Part shown: in pieces, positions 50,771-59,975 of the stretch | Layout of the letters: the number at the start of each line of letters is the position of its first letter | Numbering within the stretch: position 1 is the first letter of the stretch | DNA from: Azomonas tarimensis | GTDB lineage: Bacteria; Pseudomonadota; Gammaproteobacteria; Pseudomonadales; Pseudomonadaceae | Assembly: GCF_042648805.1 (NCBI RefSeq) | Contig: NZ_JBHRXZ010000022.1 | Coordinates: 496,001 to 560,000 of the forward strand | DNA: 64,000 bases | Direction: 5' to 3' | Notes under the pieces: model-generated | Database searches by the model: none | What the model was told of the DNA's origin: nothing | The model's input: only the letters and a program-made list of their open reading frames with translations | Program-made: the position numbers and the translations under genes

Positions 50771-52789
50771 ATGCTTCGTGAAAAGCTTCAGCAGCTATCC
50801 CGCCGACAGAAGCGCCTGTCGCAGCTGGCCGCCGATCTCGTCCTGATCTGGATAGCCTTGTGGATGGCCTTTTACGTGCGCCTGGGTTCGAGCTTCAGGA
50901 TCGAGCCGTTCGATGGCCATGCGTGGCTGTTCATCACGGCACCGCTGGTATCCATTCCGCTGTTCATCAGGTTCGGCATGTATCGCGCGGTCATGCGCTA
51001 TTTCGGCAACGATGCCTTGCTGGCCATCGTCAAGGCCGTGACGCTGGCCTCGTTGCTGCTTGCACTGGCCGTGTATTGGTACCGGGACGTGCCCGCCCTG
51101 GTACCCCGTTCGATGGTGTTCAACTACTGGTGGTTGAGCCTGATGCTGATTGGTGGCCTGCGCCTGGTCATGCGCCAGTACTTTCTGGGTGACTGGTACG
51201 TCGGCATGTCGATTCCCTTCATGTCTCGCGACGATGGCCTGACGCGGGTGGCCGTCTATGGCGCGGGCACTGCCGGCAACCAGCTGGTGGCGGCGTTGCG
51301 GATGGGCAAGTCCATGCGCCCGGTGGCCTTCATCGATGACGACAGCAACATCGCCACCCAGATGATCGCCGGCATGAAGGTCTACAAGCCCAAGCACATC
51401 CAGCAGATGATCAGGGAAACCGGGGCCGTGGAGGTCCTGCTGGCGCTGCCTTCGACCAGCCGGGGCCGGCGCCGTGAAATCCTCACCACCCTCGAGGCCT
51501 ATCCTCTGCGGGTTCGCTCGGTGCCGGACCTGATGGCCCTGGCCAGCGGCCAGGTGAAGGTCCAGGACCTGCAGGAAGTCGATATCGCCGATCTGCTAGG
51601 CCGCGATGCCGTACTGCCGCGCAAGGACCTGTTCGAGCGGTGCATACGTGGCCAGTCGGTGATGGTCACCGGCGCCGGAGGCTCCATTGGCGCCGAGCTG
51701 TGCCGCCAGATCCTGACCCAGCAGCCCACCACCCTGCTGTTGTTCGAGCACAGCGAATTCAACCTCTACAGCATCCACCAGGAGCTTGAACAGCTCATCC
51801 GCCGCAAGGCGCTGAGCACCGTCCTGGTGCCTATCCTGGGCTCGATTCGCAACCCTGTGCGCGTCGCCGACGTCATCCGGACCTGGCGGATCGAGACGGT
51901 CTACCACGCGGCTGCCTACAAGCATGTCCCCATGGTCGAGCACAATGTGGCCGAAGGTGTGCTCAACAACGTCATGGGCACCCTCAATACCGCCCAGGCA
52001 GCGATCATGGGCGGTGTCAGAAACTTCGTACTGATCTCCACCGACAAGGCGGTGCGACCGACCAATGTGATGGGCAGCACCAAGCGGCTCGCCGAAATGG
52101 TGCTACAGGCGCTCAGCCAGGAATCGGCTCCCGTCCTGTTTGGTGATCGCAGCGGCGTTCATCGCGTCAACAAGACCCGCTTCACCATGGTGCGCTTCGG
52201 CAATGTGCTGGGCTCCTCCGGCTCGGTGATACCCCTGTTCAGGGACCAGATCAAACGGGGTGGGCCGATCACCGTGACCCATCCCAACATCACCCGCTAC
52301 TTCATGACCATCCCCGAGGCCGCGCAGCTGGTCATCCAGGCAGGCTCGATGGGGCGGGGCGGCGACGTCTTCGTGCTGGAGATGGGTGAGCCGGTACGGA
52401 TCGCCGAACTGGCGGAGAAAATGGTCCGCCTGTCCGGTCTTTCAGTGCGCAACGAACAGAACCCCAAGGGCGATATCGCCATCGAGTTCACCGGTCTGCG
52501 CCCGGGCGAGAAGCTGTATGAGGAGCTGCTGATCGGCGACAACGTAACGCCGACCGACCACCCCATGATCATGAGCGCCCATGAAGAGCACCTCCCGTGG
52601 GACCCGTTGCGCGAGGTGCTCAAGGACTTGGTGCGCGCCGTGGAAGCGGATGATTTCGTCCGGGTGCGGCAGATCCTGCGTGCCGAGGTGAACGGCTACG
52701 TTCCTGAAGGCGAGATCGTCGACTGGATTCACCAGCAGCGCGAACAGGCGGTGATCCCACCGCAGCCAGGCGAGCACGGCCTGGGCTGA
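50771..52789 (+). CDS. wbpM: UDP-GlcNAc C6 dehydratase WbpM (FlaA1/CapD family)
   Basis: 672 aa. Four N-terminal membrane helices (about 20-140), a CoA-binding-like Rossmann region (AVYGAGTAGN at 162-171) and a C-terminal dehydratase with GAGGSIGAE at 301-309. The active site is the WbpM form, Ser423-Met434-Lys438 in STDKAVRPTNVMGSTK, where Met replaces the usual Tyr. It makes the 4-keto-6-deoxy intermediate for QuiNAc/FucNAc in B-band O antigen. Last gene of the wbpV-L-M set; in P. aeruginosa it closes the O-antigen cluster. Confidence 0.94.
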   Translation: MLREKLQQLSRRQKRLSQLAADLVLIWIALWMAFYVRLGSSFRIEPFDGHAWLFITAPLVSIPLFIRFGMYRAVMRYFGNDALLAIVKAVTLASLLLALAVYWYRDVPALVPRSMVFNYWWLSLMLIGGLRLVMRQYFLGDWYVGMSIPFMSRDDGLTRVAVYGAGTAGNQLVAALRMGKSMRPVAFIDDDSNIATQMIAGMKVYKPKHIQQMIRETGAVEVLLALPSTSRGRRREILTTLEAYPLRVRSVPDLMALASGQVKVQDLQEVDIADLLGRDAVLPRKDLFERCIRGQSVMVTGAGGSIGAELCRQILTQQPTTLLLFEHSEFNLYSIHQELEQLIRRKALSTVLVPILGSIRNPVRVADVIRTWRIETVYHAAAYKHVPMVEHNVAEGVLNNVMGTLNTAQAAIMGGVRNFVLISTDKAVRPTNVMGSTKRLAEMVLQALSQESAPVLFGDRSGVHRVNKTRFTMVRFGNVLGSSGSVIPLFRDQIKRGGPITVTHPNITRYFMTIPEAAQLVIQAGSMGRGGDVFVLEMGEPVRIAELAEKMVRLSGLSVRNEQNPKGDIAIEFTGLRPGEKLYEELLIGDNVTPTDHPMIMSAHEEHLPWDPLREVLKDLVRAVEADDFVRVRQILRAEVNGYVPEGEIVDWIHQQREQAVIPPQPGEHGLG

Positions 52790-53023
52790 GCCTCCCACCG
52801 TCGACGACCGAGAGTGGCGTCGCAACTCATGAGATCAGGTCGGCAGGCCTGCTCACTGCACGCTTCTTGGGCCTGCTACCGACCCTATCTGTAACTGTTC
52901 AGCCTTCAGGTAGGTGATCATAAATCAGCAGCGTCAGCTATCGACGCCCTGCCCTCCGTAATTGGAGCGAAAGCACCAGGGCACCGGATACGGCCACAAT
53001 GGTCGCTGCTCTCGCCTGCGGGT

Positions 53024-53941
53024 TCAGCTCAACGTCCGTTCACCGTGCAGGTAGCGGTGTTTCAAGCGAAACACGGCGGCGCTCAGTGTGATGACCAGCA
53101 GGGCGTCGAGCAGCCAGCGAAGCAGCCCTTGGCCTGCGATGGCGAAGTCCGCCGTGGCGATGCCCATACCGACCAGGGCCATGCTGGGGATCAGCGCCAG
53201 GGTGATCATCACGCCGGTGGTCAGGACCGCTCGCTGGCCACCGATGATCACCGCGCCTGCCACCGCTCCAAAGGCAGAAATCAGTACGCCGGCGAAGGTC
53301 GGGGTCGACCAGTAGGTCATCCATTGCTGCTCGGCCAGGGGAACGGCAGGGCGTGTGCCCCAGATTTCGAGCAGCAGGGTCGCCAGCGCGGCGCCCAGCA
53401 CCAGCACCGCATTTCCCGCCAGTACCGAGGTTACCCCGGTGGAGATCAAGTCGCGGGCCCCGGTAATCATGGCGAAGGGCAGGCGTGCCAGCGGCTCGAA
53501 CGCCGGGGCAATGATCATGGCCCCCACGATCAGGTGCAAGGTATCTGTCCACAGGCCGCCCGCGGCGATCGCCCCGGCCATGCCCATCGCCACCAGATAG
53601 TTGAGCGAAGGATTGGTATCGCCGCGCAGCAAGAAGGCCATTTCGTCCCAGACCGTCTCGTTGCTCTCGTTATTGATTTCGTGCTGCTTGCCGGCCACCG
53701 CGAGACTGGTCGGTTCGCTCATCTCCACGCTGCCGCTGTCGCTTATTCGCAACGCTTTCAGCAAGGCGAGCAGCGGCCGTGTGGCTTCGTTGGTCACCGT
53801 CAGCGAGAGGATATCGCCGGGCGGCATCAGTGAGGCCCCTGGTTGATGGGAAATGCCCAGGATGCCCTCGACCGACTCGGCCCCCTGGAGGATGGCCTCG
53901 ATGTTGGAGGCGTTGGTGGCGATACGTATGGTTCGAGGCAT
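53024..53941 (-). CDS. DUF389 family membrane protein
   Basis: 305 aa. A soluble N-terminal part of about 105 residues (ferredoxin-like, starting MPRTIRIATNASNIEAILQG) is followed by about five membrane helices, including NYLVAMGMAGAIAAGGLW, VGAMIIAPAFEPLARLPFAM and GAVAGAVIIGGQRAVLTTGVMI, which match DUF389. Function unknown. ATG at 53941; the upstream extension to 54109 is Cys/Arg-rich and not family-like. It stands alone between wbpM and tRNA-Phe and is transcribed toward wbpM. Confidence 0.8.
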   Translation of the reverse strand: MPRTIRIATNASNIEAILQGAESVEGILGISHQPGASLMPPGDILSLTVTNEATRPLLALLKALRISDSGSVEMSEPTSLAVAGKQHEINNESNETVWDEMAFLLRGDTNPSLNYLVAMGMAGAIAAGGLWTDTLHLIVGAMIIAPAFEPLARLPFAMITGARDLISTGVTSVLAGNAVLVLGAALATLLLEIWGTRPAVPLAEQQWMTYWSTPTFAGVLISAFGAVAGAVIIGGQRAVLTTGVMITLALIPSMALVGMGIATADFAIAGQGLLRWLLDALLVITLSAAVFRLKHRYLHGERTLS

Positions 53942-54303
53942 CTTTGATTCCCGGGTGCACAGATGGGCAGGCAGTAGGGCGCATCCAGAGGCGTCCGCAG
54001 TTGTGAGCGGCAGTCGGGCTGGGAAGTTCGTGTCCAGTCCTCTGCAGGCGCCGGCCGGGCAGCGAAGCAGACAACCTGCCCGGTTACCCGTCCCTTGTGA
54101 ATCGCTCACCCATGACCTTCGAACTCCGCTGGCGGGTGCGATAGAGCGGTGCGAACCGAGGACTTTGATAGCGACACGCTGGATGATCTTGCGACATCAT
54201 CACTGTAGTGCCGAGGGCGGCGACAAGCCGGGTTGGGGCCTGGGGTTGAGCGGGTCAGGGGAATCGCTTAGGGCAGATCCATGGCCAGGGAGGTCTGTGA
54301 AAA
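53942..54303. other. 362-base gap without a gene between the DUF389 gene and the tRNA terminator
   Basis: Carries the upstream region of the DUF389 gene. I see no RNA gene, repeat or integrase remnant although it lies downstream of a tRNA, a common integration point. Confidence 0.55.
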
Positions 54304-54311
54304 TCAGAGAC

Positions 54312-54338
54312 AACAAAAAACCCGCACCAGGCGGGTTT
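54312..54338 (-). terminator. Intrinsic terminator downstream of tRNA-Phe
   Basis: Stem AAACCCGC/GCGGGTTT (54318-54325 with 54331-54338), loop of five, followed on the minus strand by a T-run at 54320-54315. Confidence 0.8.
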
Positions 54339-54383
54339 CTTGTGGGCTTTCGGGTGGTTTTGGCACCACCTGAAAACGAAAGG

Positions 54384-54459
54384 TGGTGCCCAGGGACGGA
54401 ATCGAACCGCCGACACGGGGATTTTCAATCCCCTGCTCTACCGACTGAGCTACCTGGGC
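54384..54459 (-). tRNA. tRNA-Phe (GAA)
   Basis: 76 bases including an encoded CCA (54386-54384). Read on the minus strand it begins GCCCAGGTAGCTCAG, has the anticodon loop TTGAAAA with GAA, and the TTCGATTC T-loop. The acceptor stem GCCCAGG pairs fully with CCTGGGC. It lies downstream of yggX in the P. aeruginosa order. Confidence 0.97.
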
Positions 54460-54469
54460 AACGGCGCGT

Positions 54470-54498
54470 ATTAAACGGACTTCCGTCGGCAGCGTCAA
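54470..54498 (-). promoter_or_regulatory. Sigma-70 promoter of tRNA-Phe
   Basis: On the minus strand TTGACG (54498-54493) and TTTAAT (54475-54470) are 17 bases apart, with the tRNA 5' end 11 bases beyond. The run of T just upstream (about 54510-54518) could act as an UP-like element. Confidence 0.75.
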
Positions 54499-54644
54499 GC
54501 GCTGCGGCAAAAAAATTTAACTGCGGCGGGCGCTTAGCGATCAGGGTGGGGATCCGATGCACGGCCTGGATGGTCAGGATACCGGCTCCGCCATTTCGAG
54601 ACGGCTTCGGCGTGCCCGCAGGTCGGGCGCGCCGAGTGCTCTGG

Positions 54645-54917
54645 TCATTCGCTTGGCGGTACGTAGCCTTCGGCCTGGGCGTACTCTTCGCCAGAAAGGA
54701 ACTTGTCCATTTCGGCCTGGAGGAACTTGCGGTCTTCGGCGTTCATCATGTTCAGGCGGCGCTCGTTGATGAGCATGGTCTGGTGCGCCTGCCATTCGTC
54801 CCAGGCCTGCCTGGAAACATTGTTGTAGATGTCTTCACCCTTGGGGCCGGGGTAGGGCGGGCGGTCGAGGCCGGGTAGTTCCTGCTTGTGCTTGCGGCAG
54901 TTCACGGTGCGGGTCAT
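54645..54917 (-). CDS. yggX: YggX, probable Fe(2+)-trafficking / oxidative damage protection protein
   Basis: 90 aa, the family's usual length. It starts MTRTVNCRKHKQELPGLDRPP; the single conserved Cys7 is the residue linked to iron-sulfur protection. The FLSGEEYAQAEGYVPP tail is family-typical. It overlaps mutY by four bases (ATGA), the known mutY-yggX pairing that links repair of oxidised bases with protection of the MutY iron-sulfur cluster. Confidence 0.95.
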   Translation of the reverse strand: MTRTVNCRKHKQELPGLDRPPYPGPKGEDIYNNVSRQAWDEWQAHQTMLINERRLNMMNAEDRKFLQAEMDKFLSGEEYAQAEGYVPPSE

Positions 54918-55981
54918 GCGGGTTCTCCTGTATGCAGGATGGCGGCCGCGCGTTCGAGCAGTGTCTTGACCGGGGCGGCGAGACCCAGGCGCGGCGGGGA
55001 GGCGAGGTTATACCAGAGCCAGTCGGCTTCGGCGATGTGGCTCCGGAATTGGTCGACCCTGATCAGCCAGGGCTCGATGGCAAGCTGGAAGTGGCTGAAG
55101 GTATGGCTGAGGCCGGGCAGGGACTGACGCTCCTGAAGCGCCAGGGCGTGGCGTTCGGCGAGGGGGATGAGGTCGTCGATCCGCTCGATTTCCGGCAGGC
55201 TCCAGAGGCCGCCCCAGAGTCCGCTGGACGGTCGCCGGTAGAGCAGAATGTGGCCCTCGCCATTGACCAGCAGCGGCATCAGGGTGTGTCTCTGCGGCAG
55301 CGCCTTGCGTGGCTTGGGCGTGGGGTAGGCCGTCTCGCGGCCCGCCTGGTGGGCCTGGCAGCCGCCGCGCAATGGGCACAGCAGGCAGCTGGGCTTGCTG
55401 CGGGTGCAGAGGGTGGCGCCGAGGTCCATCATCGCCTGGGTGTAATGGTTCACCCGTTGATCTGGGGTGAAGCGTTCGGCGGTGTCCCACAGGGCGCGGG
55501 CCACTTTGGGCTCGCCGGGGTAGCCTTCCTGGGCCTGGTAGCGGGCCAGTACGCGCTTGACGTTGCCGTCGAGGATGGGCGCGCGCAGGCCCATGGCGAT
55601 GCTGGCGATGGCGCCAGCGGTGGAGCGGCCGATGCCGGGAAGTTCGGCCAGCGCCGCTACCGAGCGGGGGAATTCCCCGTCATGCCGTTCGACGACGAGC
55701 CTGGCGGTCTTGTGCAGGTTGCGTGCGCGGCTGTAGTAGCCGAGGCCGGTCCAGAGGTGCAGTACTTCGTCCTCCGAGGCGTCGGCCAGCGCCCTCACAT
55801 CCGGGAGGGCGGCCATGAAGCGTTCGTAGTAGGCGAGCACCGTGGCGACCTGGGTCTGCTGCAGCATGATCTCCGACACCCAGACCCGGTACGGGCTGAT
55901 GTCCTGCTGCCAGGGCAGGTCCTTGCGCCCATGGCGGTCGAACCAGGCGAGCACGGCATCGCTGAAGGTCTCGGGACTCAT
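54914..55981 (-). CDS. mutY: Adenine DNA glycosylase MutY
   Basis: 355 aa. It removes adenine mispaired with 8-oxoguanine. The helix-hairpin-helix region reads LPGIGRSTAGAIASIAMG, with catalytic Asp in the following ILDGNVKRVLARY; the [4Fe-4S] ligands are C-x6-C-x2-C-x5-C in CTRSKPSCLLCPLRGGC (about 190-206). The C-terminal MutT-like 8-oxoG-sensing domain has LWGGLWSLPEIE and LSHTFSHFQL. Overlaps both asmA and yggX by four bases. Confidence 0.97.
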   Translation of the reverse strand: MSPETFSDAVLAWFDRHGRKDLPWQQDISPYRVWVSEIMLQQTQVATVLAYYERFMAALPDVRALADASEDEVLHLWTGLGYYSRARNLHKTARLVVERHDGEFPRSVAALAELPGIGRSTAGAIASIAMGLRAPILDGNVKRVLARYQAQEGYPGEPKVARALWDTAERFTPDQRVNHYTQAMMDLGATLCTRSKPSCLLCPLRGGCQAHQAGRETAYPTPKPRKALPQRHTLMPLLVNGEGHILLYRRPSSGLWGGLWSLPEIERIDDLIPLAERHALALQERQSLPGLSHTFSHFQLAIEPWLIRVDQFRSHIAEADWLWYNLASPPRLGLAAPVKTLLERAAAILHTGEPA

Positions 55982-58176
55982 CGGCGGAACAGCCCTCTGA
56001 GGGCCTCCTGCAACTCAGGGCTGACCCTGTCGCCGAGCTGCTCCTGAAGTTTTTCGTTGAGCTTGTCGCCGGCGAGCCGGGCAGCAATCTGGCCGAGGCC
56101 GCTCTGGTCGATCCGGCAGGCGCGTGCGCCGAGTTCCAGCGGCCCGCGGCAGTGCAGGGGCCATTCCAGGCCGACGTAGCGCTGGCTGACCTGGCACGCG
56201 GGGTCCGGCATGTCGCTCTTGTCGCCTTCGATGACCACGCCGATACGGTAATCCATGCCCAGTACCCGAAGATCGACGTCGCCGCGGCCGTTGACGGTCA
56301 GACCTGGAATGCTTGCGCGCAGGTCGCGGTTGCTGGCTACGCCGTCCTGCAGCGTCAGGCTGCCGCCGAGCTGGCGGAACGGCGTGTCGCGGCCGCTCGG
56401 CTGGGTGGTGAGCTCCCGCTGATTGAGAAGGGCGATGGCGCGGCAGATCTGCTCCTCGAGATTGGCCTCGACCAGCACCCCGTTGGCGATGTTGAAGCTA
56501 ATGTCGCCGGCCAGCGCGTCGACCCAGGCGCGCTGGCTGTTGCCACGGGTACGCAGGTTGGCGTCGAGAGTCAGGCGTCCCTGGACGACCACCTGCTCGT
56601 TCTGCGCCTCGAGCAACTGCTCCACGGCGACCTCGGCGATGCGCTGGCGCAGCGTGAGCAGCGGAACGGCCGGGCGCAGATCGAGGTTGGCGCTGGTGTT
56701 CACCTGCCCGCCATAGAGGCCGCCGCGCAGTTCTTCGAGCTGCAGCTGGCCGCCCGCGCCACGTGCCTTGAGACTGAACTTCTGCAGGGGCAGGCGGGCT
56801 ACCGTCAGCTCGTTCAGGCCCAGATCGAGACGGACGTCGAGCTGGCGCAGCCTGTCGAGGGGCAGTACCGGCTCCTCGCTCCAGGCGTGGCGGGTCGGTT
56901 GCTCGGGCAGCGGTGTGGTGCCGCCGCCGGCGAGGATGGCCTCGGTCTGCACCTCGCTGTCGCGTGCTGCGGTGGCGGCCTGCTGCTCCTCGCTCGGCGG
57001 CGGCAGATAGCGGTCCAGATCCAGCCGGTCGCCGGTCAGGTTGACGCGCAGGGCCTGGGCGGAGAGATCGGTGACGGCGATGCGCCCGCGCAGCTGGCTG
57101 CCATCGAGCTTCAGGTCGAGGTCTTCCAGGGCCAGGCTGTTCTGGCTTCCGGTGATCTTCGAGACCAGCTCCACGTTGCCAAGGGCGGTGCTATCCGCCA
57201 TTTCCGGCAAGGTCTGGCCGATGCCGCGCAGAAAGGCGGCGAGGTCGAAACGGGCAACCGACAGCGTGCCGTTGAAGCGCGGAACGCTGTCCAGATTTTC
57301 TACCCTGAGCTCCCCGAGCCCGCGCAGCTCGTTGGCGCTGAAGCGCAGGTTGCGCCACTCCGCCTGCTGGCTCGCCAGGTCGGCGAGCAGTTCGCCCTGG
57401 GCAGAGAAATTCAGCGTCTGGCCATCGAAGGGCTCGCCCGACGCCTCGCCGTTCAGGCGCAGGTCTTCGAGGCGATACCCTTGCGCGCCAGTGTCGAGGT
57501 GCAGGGTCGCCCGCAGCTCGCTGCGTGCGCGAACCACGGGCTGGTTGACGCCGAAAAAGGCCTTCAACTGAATGTCGACAGGGGTGTCTTCGCGGATCGC
57601 GCCGGTGCTCAGTTCGATGCTCTCGGCGCTCAGGTGCTGGCCGGTGCTGGCGTCCTGGTAGCTGACGCGGGCGTCGCGGACGGTCAGGCTGTCGATGTCC
57701 AGCGCCACGGGGCGACGCTGCCCATCAGGCGAGGGTTCGGCCGGCTCGGCGGGTGCTCGTGCCGCAGCGCCTTCGGGCTGACCGATGCCTTCCCAGTTGC
57801 CCCGGCCCTGGGCGTCGCGGACCAGGGTCAGGTTGAGGCCGTTGATGCTGATGTCGCTCATCTGCACTTCCCGGCGCAGCAGCGGCATCACCCGTACCGA
57901 AAGGCCAAGCATGCGCACGTTGGCGAGGGGCTGCTCGGGCGTGGCGACGCTGGCCAGGCTGGTGTCGTGCAGCTCCAGGCCCAGCCAGGGAAACAGGCTC
58001 CAGCCGATGTCACCACCAATCGCCAGGTCCAGCCCGGCGCGCTCGCGGGCCAGTTGCTGGATCTCGTCCTTGTAGTCGTTGGGGTCGAACAGGTGGGTCA
58101 GGGCGAAGCCCAGTGCCACGATGATCAGCAGCAGCCCCAGGAGCACCAGCCCCAGGATTTTGCCCAGCGCTTTCAT
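55978..58176 (-). CDS. asmA: AsmA family protein
   Basis: 732 aa. One N-terminal membrane helix (about 5-28) anchors a long periplasmic beta-rich repeat region; the AsmA N-terminal motif LTHLFDPNDYKDEIQQLARERAG and C-terminal DISFNIANGVLVEANLEEQICRAIALLN block are clear. AsmA-like proteins are now seen as bridge-like lipid-transport proteins between inner and outer membrane; E. coli AsmA affects outer-membrane assembly. It begins the asmA-mutY-yggX transcript. Start ATG 58176 gives the membrane anchor directly. Confidence 0.92.
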   Translation of the reverse strand: MKALGKILGLVLLGLLLIIVALGFALTHLFDPNDYKDEIQQLARERAGLDLAIGGDIGWSLFPWLGLELHDTSLASVATPEQPLANVRMLGLSVRVMPLLRREVQMSDISINGLNLTLVRDAQGRGNWEGIGQPEGAAARAPAEPAEPSPDGQRRPVALDIDSLTVRDARVSYQDASTGQHLSAESIELSTGAIREDTPVDIQLKAFFGVNQPVVRARSELRATLHLDTGAQGYRLEDLRLNGEASGEPFDGQTLNFSAQGELLADLASQQAEWRNLRFSANELRGLGELRVENLDSVPRFNGTLSVARFDLAAFLRGIGQTLPEMADSTALGNVELVSKITGSQNSLALEDLDLKLDGSQLRGRIAVTDLSAQALRVNLTGDRLDLDRYLPPPSEEQQAATAARDSEVQTEAILAGGGTTPLPEQPTRHAWSEEPVLPLDRLRQLDVRLDLGLNELTVARLPLQKFSLKARGAGGQLQLEELRGGLYGGQVNTSANLDLRPAVPLLTLRQRIAEVAVEQLLEAQNEQVVVQGRLTLDANLRTRGNSQRAWVDALAGDISFNIANGVLVEANLEEQICRAIALLNQRELTTQPSGRDTPFRQLGGSLTLQDGVASNRDLRASIPGLTVNGRGDVDLRVLGMDYRIGVVIEGDKSDMPDPACQVSQRYVGLEWPLHCRGPLELGARACRIDQSGLGQIAARLAGDKLNEKLQEQLGDRVSPELQEALRGLFRR

Positions 58177-58227
58177 GCCGAATCCTTGTCGTTGTAATCA
58201 GGGGGCAAGTATAACGCTGGCGCTCGC

Positions 58228-58626
58228 TCAGAGCGGCTCGAGTGGCAGGTGGCTGCGCGCGGCGAGTGCCTGAGCCTCGAGATGGTCCGCCGGTGCCGCC
58301 AGATGCAGCGGGTGTCCCGACTCGATGGCCAGGCGCGTGGCCTCCTCCAGCAGGCGTTTGCCCACCCCGCGACGACGGGTGACCTTGCGAACGCAGAGGT
58401 GCGACAGCCGCCAGGCGGGCTCGCCGCGCTGCAGGAGCGCGGCGCCGAGCAGGCGGTCATTGAAACGCCCGGCGAACAGCCGGCCGTCGCGCAGTCCCGC
58501 CTCGATCAGCTCAGCGGCGTTCTGGTAGGGCTGCAGCAGCCAGTCCGGGGCGTCGGCGTAGATTTTCGCCAGGTCACTCAGGTCCTGGGAGCTGGGATCG
58601 CTGACCGCTTCGATGAGAACAGGCAT
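58228..58626 (-). CDS. PanZ/PanM-like acetyltransferase (acetyl-CoA sensor)
   Basis: 132 aa, GNAT fold. Blocks SSQDLSDLAKIYADAP, FAGRFNDRLLGAALL and LCVRKVTRRRGVGKRLLEEA match E. coli PanZ (PanM), which promotes self-cleavage of aspartate decarboxylase PanD and senses acetyl-CoA for pantothenate control. RRRGVG is the acetyl-CoA pyrophosphate loop. The frame continues upstream to 59232 as a shadow of hisB; ATG at 58626 is the family start. Divergent from hisB. Confidence 0.8.
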   Translation of the reverse strand: MPVLIEAVSDPSSQDLSDLAKIYADAPDWLLQPYQNAAELIEAGLRDGRLFAGRFNDRLLGAALLQRGEPAWRLSHLCVRKVTRRRGVGKRLLEEATRLAIESGHPLHLAAPADHLEAQALAARSHLPLEPL

Positions 58627-58701
58627 GGCAGGCTCCTGGCTGGGCGGGTCAGTGTAGTCCGCTCCGCCGAACGCCGGTAGCCGGGTGCTGCGCCGCACGC
58701 C

Positions 58702-58707
58702 TATAAT
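58702..58707 (+). promoter_or_regulatory. Consensus -10 box (TATAAT) ahead of hisB
   Basis: A perfect TATAAT lies 36 bases before the hisB ATG, in the divergent gap with the PanZ-like gene. I cannot find a good -35 at 16-18 bases. Confidence 0.5.
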
Positions 58708-58743
58708 GAGCGCCTTTTCCTGATCGTTTTTGTGGAGCTGGTG

Positions 58744-59337
58744 ATGGCCGAACGTACGGCATCCGTCGAGCGCAACACCCTGGAAACCCGAATCACCGCC
58801 ACGGTCAACCTGGACGGTACCGGCAAGGCTCGCTTCGATATTGGCGTGCCCTTCCTCGAGCACATGCTCGAGCAGATTTCCCGCCATGGTCTGATCGACC
58901 TGGACATCGTCTGCAAGGGTGACCTGCACATCGACGACCACCACACCGTCGAGGACGTCGGCATCACCCTTGGCCAGGCGTTCGCCCAGGCTGTCGGAGA
59001 CAAGAAGGGCATGACCCGCTATGGGCATTCCTACGTGCCGCTGGACGAGGCGCTGTCGCGGGTAGTGATCGATTTTTCCGGGCGTCCGGGCCTGCACATG
59101 AATGTGCCTTACACCCGCGCCGTGGTGGGCCGCTTCGACGTGGACCTGTTCCAGGAATTCTTCCAGGGCTTCGTCAATCACGCCCAGGTCACCCTGCACA
59201 TCGACAACCTGCGCGGCACCAACACCCACCACCAGATCGAGACGGTGTTCAAGGCCTTTGGCCGTGCCCTGCGCATGGCCGTCGAGCTCGACGAGCGCAT
59301 GGCCGGGCAGATGCCCTCGACCAAGGGGTGCCTGTAA
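58744..59337 (+). CDS. hisB: Imidazoleglycerol-phosphate dehydratase
   Basis: 197 aa, monofunctional form without the histidinol phosphatase domain found in E. coli. Manganese-binding motifs are FLEHMLEQISRHG, DDHHTVEDVGI and the later HHQIETVFKA. It catalyses the sixth step of histidine synthesis. ATG at 58744 has GGAG seven bases before it, preferred over 58732. Its TAA shares a base with the hisH ATG. Confidence 0.97.
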   Translation: MAERTASVERNTLETRITATVNLDGTGKARFDIGVPFLEHMLEQISRHGLIDLDIVCKGDLHIDDHHTVEDVGITLGQAFAQAVGDKKGMTRYGHSYVPLDEALSRVVIDFSGRPGLHMNVPYTRAVVGRFDVDLFQEFFQGFVNHAQVTLHIDNLRGTNTHHQIETVFKAFGRALRMAVELDERMAGQMPSTKGCL

Positions 59338-59975
59338 TGCAGACGGTCGCCGTCATCGATTACGGCATGGGCAACTTGCATTCCGTGGCCAAGGCACTCG
59401 AGCACGTGGGGGCCGGCCGGGTGCTGGTCACCAGCGATGCGCAGGTGATCCGCGAGGCTGACCGGGTGGTCTTTCCCGGCGTCGGTGCGATCCGCGACTG
59501 CATGGCCGAGATCCGCCGCCTCGGTTTCGACGAGCTGGTCCGTGAGGTCAGCGTCGACCGGCCGTTCCTGGGCATCTGCGTGGGCATGCAGGCGCTGATG
59601 GAGCGCAGCGAGGAGAACGGTGGGGTCGACTGCATCGGTCTGTTCCCCGGCCAGGTGCGCTACTTCGGCAAGGATCTGGAGGAGGATGGCGAATCCCTCA
59701 AGGTGCCGCACATGGGCTGGAACGAGGTCAAGCAGGCCGTCGACCACCCGCTCTGGCACAGCATCGCCGATTCCGATCGCTTCTATTTCGTGCACAGCTT
59801 CTACGTCGAGGCGACCAATCCGCGCCAGGTCGTCGGCCGTGGCCACTACGGCCGTGACTTCGCCGCCGCGCTGGCCGACGGCTCGCGCTTCGCCGTGCAG
59901 TTCCATCCCGAGAAAAGCCATACCAATGGGCTGCAGCTGCTGCAGAACTTCGCGGCGTGGGATGGGCGTTGGTAA
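59337..59975 (+). CDS. hisH: Imidazole glycerol phosphate synthase, glutaminase subunit
   Basis: 212 aa, class I glutamine amidotransferase. The catalytic triad is Cys in FLGICVGMQALME (about 83), with His and Glu in VQFHPEKSHTNG. It supplies ammonia through the HisF barrel. ATG 59337 overlaps the hisB stop; an in-frame GTG at 59328 is inside hisB and less likely. Confidence 0.97.
   Translation: MQTVAVIDYGMGNLHSVAKALEHVGAGRVLVTSDAQVIREADRVVFPGVGAIRDCMAEIRRLGFDELVREVSVDRPFLGICVGMQALMERSEENGGVDCIGLFPGQVRYFGKDLEEDGESLKVPHMGWNEVKQAVDHPLWHSIADSDRFYFVHSFYVEATNPRQVVGRGHYGRDFAAALADGSRFAVQFHPEKSHTNGLQLLQNFAAWDGRW

Noticed and set aside
55978..58197. 681-aa plus-strand frame opposite asmA
   Set aside because: High-GC antisense frame; composition is Gln/Ala/Val-rich, as in other shadows, while the minus frame shows AsmA motifs.
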